A stretch of 64,000 nucleotides of DNA from Cocos nucifera (lineage: Eukaryota > Streptophyta > Magnoliopsida > Arecales > Arecaceae). Below, one piece after another: positions 58,043 to 64,000 of this stretch. The DNA is taken from contig QRFJ01000766.1 in NCBI GenBank assembly GCA_006176705.1, positions 248,001 through 312,000 on the forward strand, read 5' to 3'. A program made the position numbers and the translations under genes. The stretch's first letter is position 1. Every line of letters starts with the position of its first letter. The notes below the pieces were generated by a model. It made no database searches. It saw only the letters and a list, made by a program, of their open reading frames with translations, and had not been told where the DNA came from.

Positions 58043-58879
58043 TGCAAGAACCGATCTAAGGTTCTAGGGTTAGCTTTTGAAACTTTTTCAAAATTACAAC
58101 GAAAGAGGTGAATTAATCATATTAAATTATGAATAATATAATATAAAATTTTAGATATATGATTCTATTATATGATTAAGGTATGCTACTAAATCAAAAA
58201 ATAAAATACCAAAAGAATTGCATATTAATCATATCAATAGCAAACTACTCTAGATCATATCTAGACATGTAATAGGAAGATCAGATCATTCTTACCTTTG
58301 AATCTTGAGTTTCTTAACTCACTGATCTAGGCTTGAGATGGTTACTCCGAGCTGCACATATGTCCAGCCTCTACAAGTTGTCCACATGATCCCTCGATTG
58401 TAGATTTGAAGTTTGGTGCCCGAAAATTAGCACAGTATGCTAGTACTATGCTGATCCTTCTCCAATGATCGATCTGGATCTTCTTTTCTTCAAGCTTGGA
58501 CTTTCTAACTTTTTGAAGTTGAAAAAGATAATTTGTGATGCTGAGACACCTCTCAAATACTTACAAAGATGGAGGAATAAGAGTGAAAGAAAAAACCTAG
58601 ACGAAGACCCTCTTCTTCTTCTTTTTTCCCTCACCAAAGCACCTTGACTGGTGCCTTTACAAAATCTCATGCCCTAGGCTTCTCTCTTAGATTTTTCATG
58701 GCCCAAACCATCTCTCTCAGTTGTATAATCCATAAAAAAAATTAGATCAAAATTCATTTTATATAAGGAGATATAGAGAAATCTTTGACTAGGTCAAATA
58801 CCTAGTCAAGGGTTATCCAAATAGGGCTAGACTTGGGACACCCAGTTCTTGAGCGCTCTCTCTTTTATTTTTTGCATGG
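58043..58879 (-). repeat. D2 5' LTR, inner piece
   Basis: Matches the end of D1's LTR (about 6430-7123 plus 14446-14589), for example GGATCAGCATAGTA and the block near TTTGGATA..CCTTGACTAGG. It is interrupted near 58880 by element F. The small open frames in it are not coding. Confidence 0.78.
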
Positions 58880-58892
58880 ACTACTAGGGTAC

Positions 58893-59827
58893 TGTTGTCC
58901 ACAATGTTTCAGGCATTGCCTAGCTCTAATACTAAATTGTAGACCCATGATATTGCTTGAACGTCAATCATCCTTGACATCACAAGCACCAATATCATGT
59001 TACAAAAGCTTCTGATCTTTAGCATGGACCTGAAGGAACTTGTGACGCTCTCTATGAGCAGCAAACTATCGATCCTCCACCTGGATCTATGATGGGGTGC
59101 CTCCCTCCTTAGGCTTGGGGGAGATGCCCTCCTTCTCTAGGGCTTCTTCAAGAACTCTAGGGCGGCAACTCTAGAGAGAAGAGAAAAAGGGAGTTGAGGA
59201 AGAAAAGATCTGTATTCCACAACATTCACAGTCTTGAAAATCCTAATACAACCTATATATTTATACATAGCCATTAGGCCCAATCAAAAAACTCTTCGGC
59301 TAACCCAATACATGAAAGCACACACCAAGCCCATGTACACCCATGTCTCCCATGCTCTCATCTTCTGGATTTAGACCCAACCCATACATGAATTAGCCCC
59401 CTTAGGATCTCTCAAACCAGACCTTAAGACCCCTAGGATCAACCCAGATCCTAGTCCAAAATAGATCCTCGCATAACTCTGCCCACACACTGAGCCGGCT
59501 CAGTCTCAATACTAAGTCGGCTAAGTTTCACTGGGTCGGCTCAGTCTGAAACTAAGTCGGCCCAGTCTTGTGCCATGCCAACAGTCGCGAATGCACAACT
59601 CTCTATTTTGTCTGTGCTCTGAGACTTAGCCGATCCAATTTTGGACTGTGCTGGCTAACCTACAGAAAATTTTTTTTTCTGCAGTCTTGATTCTCCAACT
59701 TTGATTCCTTGCTTCATCTTGTGTCTCAGATTTTCGAAGCACCAACCAAGCCCCTAGAATCTCCGGAGCCATCATCGTGACTCCTTCTGTGGCCTTCCAA
59801 GGCTTGGAAGCACCACAAATCCTCATA
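58893..59827 (-). repeat. F 3' LTR
   Basis: On the minus strand TATGAGGATTTGTGG...GTGGACAACA. Its end includes a decayed primer-binding-like site (TAGTATTAGAGCTAGG, about 58919-58934) that lies 40 bases inside the repeat. It also holds a cluster of GGCTCAGTCT/GTCGGCTCAGT motifs at about 59490-59570. Confidence 0.8.
59490..59572. repeat. GTCGGCTCAGT short repeats in the F LTR
   Basis: About five imperfect copies of a unit near CTGAGTCGGCTCAGTCT in 80 bp; the upper LTR has the same cluster at about 62065-62125. Each unit contains inverted CTGAG/CTCAG, so it could fold. Confidence 0.7.
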
Positions 59828-59840
59828 ATCTCCACCTTGG
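59828..59840 (-). other. F polypurine tract
   Basis: On the minus strand CCAAGGTGGAGAT, immediately before the lower LTR. GGTGGAGAT is a common copia polypurine tract form. Confidence 0.75.
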
Positions 59841-61455
59841 TGCCCCAAGCCTTGGCAAACCCCTCGATAATGACCTCCTGCACGATCCCACTATCCCTGT
59901 GCACTCGACAGCCTCTTATACAATCATCACCTTCACCAATCTTCTTTAGCTGTTGTGCAACCTTGAGGCCTTTGGGATGACCGCCTCCATCGCTGAAGAT
60001 CTATGCTTGCACCTCTGCACCACCCTGAAATTATAGGATCCCTTCTGCTTAGCAGCTGCATCACTTTTTTTAGACTTTTCTGGAGAACCGACAGCATTTC
60101 TACACCAGCACATGCTGTACCACCAGACATGATCTCCTCAGAGCTACACCTATCGACCTGCACACGCCACTCCACCTGGAATTATGCATCACCGGCTCTC
60201 TGAACTCATGCTAAATTTTCTCTCCATTTATGAAGCCACCACTATGGAGCTCCACCTATATCCGAAGTCCACCTGATGCTGCAGAAGCCGACTCTATCAT
60301 TGAGTCCCTCGAGGCCAACCATACAATGCTGCACTGCTGAGCCTACCGCTGCACCTCAAACACCGTCGCTACCCCTTCGAACCCTCCACACTCTGCAGCC
60401 CTCTTTGAAGCCGTCTTGGATACCTCCGTAATCCGTAGGCACCTTCAAAACTCAAAAGCTCATCTAACTCTTCTGAATCCAAAGATTGAACCCTAGAAAA
60501 TTCTACCTTAGTCCTTCTCTTCTGCCCCTACACCAGCCATCGCTTTAGTTGCGTCTGAAGAACCATCCTCCACCTGAACGATGACTCTTTCTAGTGCTCC
60601 TGTAGAAGAAATCTGATCCATGATACTTTCGACTGTCTGAGACCTCCTAACACTCCCTAAGACCTCCTGGCTCTTTTTGAGACCTGCATCTGGTCTTCTT
60701 GAGATACCACTAACACTCTCTACTGAGATACATTTCTCGGCTACTGTATCACCAAGCCTCTCTCAGCCTTGTGCCTCCAGGAAAGCGCTCCTATAGTACT
60801 TCAGTGCTTTCTGACTCATCTCTATGCCGCTCTACAGCCACCAAGCCCTAACCTACTGGACCTTCATGGATCATCCATCTCCATCACTCCCAAGACTTTG
60901 TAAATCCATGCTCTAATCGAACTACTGAATACATCTCTGACTACTTCCCCACCTTCCAAACACCGAAGGACGTAGAGTCACTTCTTCAGCCTTTCTTCGA
61001 CCATTATCCCTTGGAAAATCTCTCTTCAACAGCCATACACTGCCCATTTTTCTAAAGAATTCTAATGCTCTCTGCTGAGATACCTCCCTCGACTGTTGCA
61101 TCGTCGAGCCTCTCTCAGCCCTGCATCTTCAGGAGAGTGCTACTGCAGCACTCCAGTGCTCCCTGCCTATCACATAACCATCATACTCGACTTTTCCATC
61201 AAGATCGATCAGCAAATCATGCACCAAATCCTTCCACCCCAAAAAATTTTTTTTTCGTTAATCCTCTCAACCTCCACCTTCAACCCACTACTTTCAATTG
61301 GCCAAACCACAGTAATAACAAAGATAGATTTGAGACATACTGTGGAATCCTTGTGCAGATTTCTGATTTCACCTTGTACAACTTCTCCTTTCTTTCCATG
61401 CACCATCAGGCTCTAAAACTTGGCTCCTTCCATGCACCATCAGGCTCTGAAACTT
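59841..61455 (-). other. F non-coding interior
   Basis: GC-richer than its surroundings and without recognisable protein motifs. It contains a direct repeat of about 100 bp (60713-60815 and 61068-61168, both with GAGATAC, CCTCTCTCAGCC and CAGTGCT) and a tandem 34-bp repeat near 61395-61457 (CCATGCACCATCAGGCTCT twice). Confidence 0.75.
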
Positions 61456-61468
61456 AGCTTTGATACCA
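61456..61468 (-). other. F primer-binding site, outer copy (probably the one used)
   Basis: AGCTTTGATACCA on the + strand, the reverse of TGGTATCAAAGCT, three bases inside the repeat end at 61472. A second site, TGGTATCAGAGCC (61501-61513), lies within the LTR. Because the repeated sequence extends past the inner site, the outer one marks the LTR end. Confidence 0.7.
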
Positions 61469-61471
61469 TAT

Positions 61472-62385
61472 TATCGTCCATAATATTTCAGGCATCACCT
61501 GGCTCTGATACCAAATTATAGACCCATGATATTGCTCGAACGTCAATCATCCTTGATATCACAAGCATCGATATCATGTTGCGAAAGCTCCTAATCTTTA
61601 GCATGAACCTGAAGGAACCTGTAACATTCTCTATGGGTAGCAAACCATCGATCCTCCATCTAGATCTATCATGGGGCACCTTCCTCCTTGGGCTTGAGGG
61701 AGACGCTCCCCTTCTCTAGGGCTTATTCAAGAATCGTAGGGCTGCAACTCTAGAGAGAAGAGAAGAAGAGAGTTGAGAAAGAAAAGGTCTATATTCCATA
61801 GCATTCACAGTCTTGAAAACCCTAATACAACCTATGTATTTATACATAACCATTAGGCCCGACTAATAAACTTTTCGGCTAACCCAATACATGAAAGCAC
61901 TCATCGAGCCCATGTACATCCATATCTCCCATGCTCTCATCCTCTGGATCTAGACCCGACCCATACATGAATTAACCTCCTTAAGACCTCTCAAACTAGG
62001 ACTTAAGACCCCTAGGATCAACCCAGATCCTAACCCAAAATAGACCCTTGTGTAACTCTGCCCGTGCACTAAGTCGACTCAGTCTCAGTACTGAGTTGGC
62101 TCGGTCTAAAACTGAGCCAGCCTAATCCTGTGCCATGCCAGCAGTTCCAAATGTATAACTCTCTATTTTGCCTATGCTTTGAGACTTAGCCGACCCAGTT
62201 TTGGACTGAGTCGGCTAACCTGTAGAAAATTTTTTTCTGCAGTCTTGATTCTCTAGTTTTGGTTCCTTGCTTCACCTTATGTTTCAGATCTCCGAAGCAC
62301 CAATCAAGCCCCTAGAATCTTCGGAGCCATCATCGTGATTCCTCCCGTGGCCTCCCAAGACTTGAAAGCACCATAAATCCTCACA
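61472..62385 (-). repeat. F 5' LTR
   Basis: 914 bp, on the minus strand TGTGAGGATTTATGG...ATGGACGATA. Collinear with 58893-59827. The inner primer-binding-like site is at 61501-61513. Confidence 0.82.
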
Positions 62386-62390
62386 CATGG

Positions 62391-64000
62391 AATGTCAGAC
62401 AAAAAGGCCTCTAAAAGTCATGAAAATTTTAGAGAAAAAATAGGGATGTGGGTGACACAAAATAGGAAAAAGTTTTAATTTCTCAAAACTCTATCTCATA
62501 GAGTTAAAATCAACTCAAACTCTTCTTTTGACTTGATCACAATATCTAAATACCATATTTGAGATAAAGGGAGCAAGGGGGTGTGCGTGAACATCTGGAG
62601 AGAAATATTTCCATGAAAAAATTCAACAAAAATGGCATGGGAGGCATTGGGGCTAAGGTGGTGCATGGAGATAGGAGTCCTAGTTTCACTAGGACTCCTA
62701 GTTTGATTTGGTCCAACTTGATCCTTGGACCAAATTAAATTAGAATTTAATTAATTCAATTAGATTAGATCTTAGTCCAACTAATAATTTAATTAAATTA
62801 GATTTAATTTTAATTTAATTTTTTAACCAAATTAAAAATTGGGTTGATATAAGTCCTAATTAAATTGGGACTAGTTCTTTCTTACTATTTGCTCATCCAA
62901 TAAACCAATTGAACTTGATCCAATCAAGTCCAAACCAAATTTAATTAAATTATATTTAATTAAAATTAATTTTAATTCTCTAACTTAATTAAATTAATCT
63001 AATTAGTAATCAAATTGCTAATCAATCCTCCTGTAATACTTGCACTAGATCAAACATTAATCATATTGAATGTTTAACACTAGAATGATTCTTAATCATC
63101 GATCAATCATCCAATCAGATCGAAAACTCTTATGTGTGTGATCCCATAGGTCCAAACCTAAGTCGATAGCATAGAAATAAATTTTTATACCAATCAAAGT
63201 GGTCATCTAGCAATGGTACCCAATAGTCAGATAGGTCAAATATGTAGAAAACATCCTTAGAACCCATATGAATATAGTTTTTTTTATAATTCATCCCCTT
63301 GACCAAAATGCTCGTAGGATACCTCAGAGTTTAACTATCAACCTCGATTAAGTCATTCACATTGTATTTCAAAATATCAAATCCATCTCATGGATTATCC
63401 TGGCCAAGGTTTTTGCTATATTGAAATATAACGATGCATTCTTCTCCAACTCTTGGGGTGATCAATTACACCTTGATCACTCACTGACTTCGTAAGTACT
63501 TGACTATACCCAAAAACTTTTCATCATTGAATTAAAAATTTAGTTAGTTTGGTACCAAAGCATAATGAGTTACTTGCAAGCCACTATGATGATCTCAGGT
63601 CTAAGGGATACTTATATCTATATCCCATCAGAGCAATTTTTGATAGTAGAATGCTCTAGAGTTGGTCACGTTCAATGATGATGCATCCATACATCTCACT
63701 TATATGCCATACCAGTATCTCCACACTTCTTGGTTAAGAGGACAACCAATCCATATGGCACACAATGATCTATGCTCGATAAATGCTATTGTCCTTATTA
63801 ACAGCATATCATTTGATTGCGAATAGTTTAAAAATTAATCGATAAATTTTCTCTTTATCGTAGCTAAATAGTCCTAAGGACTTCATCACAACAATGAAGT
63901 TCAATAGAAGATATAGACTTGATGATGAAAATATCAAAAATATATTTTATTTAATAATAAATTAATTATAATTATAAGGTAGCACAACTGTCAACAGGCT
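62391..64000 (-). repeat. D2 5' LTR, outer piece
   Basis: Continuation of the D2 LTR past F. 62391-63065 corresponds to D1 5742 to about 6430 (inverted). 63066-64000 has no counterpart in the window because D1 is cut there, but it flows on without a break and has no coding frames, so it is most likely more of the same LTR. The LTR end is not reached. Confidence 0.7.

Larger units (their letters stand above)
58893..62385 (-). mobile_element. LTR element F without coding capacity
   Basis: A 3.5-kb minus-strand element with direct repeats 58893-59827 and 61472-62385 (LTRs), a polypurine tract next to the lower LTR and a primer-binding site next to the upper one. The 1.64-kb interior has no gag or pol motif; the largest open frame (130 codons, 61065-61457) resembles nothing and crosses internal repeats. 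CATGG occurs at 62386-62390 and at 58875-58879, but 13 bases separate the latter from the LTR. It is a non-autonomous element that must borrow all proteins. Confidence 0.8.
53764..64000 (-). mobile_element. Copia element D2, 3' truncated, LTR runs off the window
   Basis: Minus-strand copy of family D: partial RT, integrase, protease and gag (53764-56309), 1.7-kb leader, primer-binding site (58028-58040) and 5' LTR (58043-58879 plus 62391-64000). Element F sits inside the LTR. Its pol stops at the codons for IGCKW, joined tail-to-tail with N. The LTR is at least 2.4 kb without F. Confidence 0.88.

Noticed and set aside
61065..61457. 130-codon open frame in element F
   Set aside because: No recognisable domain, low-complexity composition, overlaps a tandem repeat and runs against the element's own strand.
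58893..62385. F as a tandem duplication of host sequence instead of an LTR element
   Set aside because: The repeats start and end near TG/CA, with a polypurine tract and primer-binding site in the right places, so an LTR element is the better reading.
1..64000. CRISPR-like arrays, bacterial operons, rRNA or host protein genes
   Set aside because: No regularly spaced short repeats, no such coding motifs on either strand; everything recognisable is LTR-retrotransposon derived.

Overview
The window looks like intergenic heterochromatin from a flowering-plant nuclear chromosome. Every coding remnant I recognise belongs to a plant Ty1/copia or Ty3/gypsy LTR retrotransposon, and I see no ordinary host gene, rRNA, tRNA, CRISPR or bacterial feature. 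The long-LTR copia families would fit a repeat-rich monocot (a palm is my guess, at low confidence; nothing in the window fixes the species). A run of 25 Ns at 47189-47213 shows a draft assembly.

Layout. (1) 1-2734: 3' end of copia element A (+), nested inside copia element B (+; 2735-5741), which sits in the LTR of an older copia element D1 (+). D1 appears in three pieces, 5742-7123, 14446-15465 and 25688-26592. It was split by a gag-protease-only gypsy element G1 (-; 7124-14440, perfect AATAT target duplication) and by a nearly full-length copia element C (+; 15466-25687). (2) 26593-34798: copia element E (-) with one full and one truncated LTR, followed by a B-type LTR fragment J (-) to 36251. 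(3) 36252-36644: fragment of a SIRE/Maximus-like copia (+). (4) 36645-38271: partial LTR K (-), followed by internally deleted copia element L (-; 38272-45584). (5) 45586-47188: diverged copia fragment M (+) with the start of its LTR, up to the gap. (6) 47214-50621: gypsy gag (+) joined head-on to an inverted primer-binding site and LTR (G2). (7) 50622-53763: decayed copia N (+), truncated in reverse transcriptase and joined tail-to-tail to D2 (-; 53764-64000+), a second copy of family D. A coding-free LTR element F (-; 58893-62385) is nested in the D2 LTR.

A, B, C, E, J, L, M and probably N belong to one extended copia family. Its LTRs are about 2.3 kb (TGTTAG...TTCA), with an initiator-Met primer-binding site, a TATA box, a cluster of TTGAC W-box cores and a set of hairpins in U3. 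Most copies share inherited coding lesions: a 198-bp RNase H deletion in A, C and M; a TAG between integrase and reverse transcriptase in C, E and N; a +1 shift in E and L. C has closely similar LTRs but a heavily broken gag-pol. This suggests defective sublineages copied by enzymes supplied in trans. All dating and similarity statements come from reading by eye, not from computed alignments.
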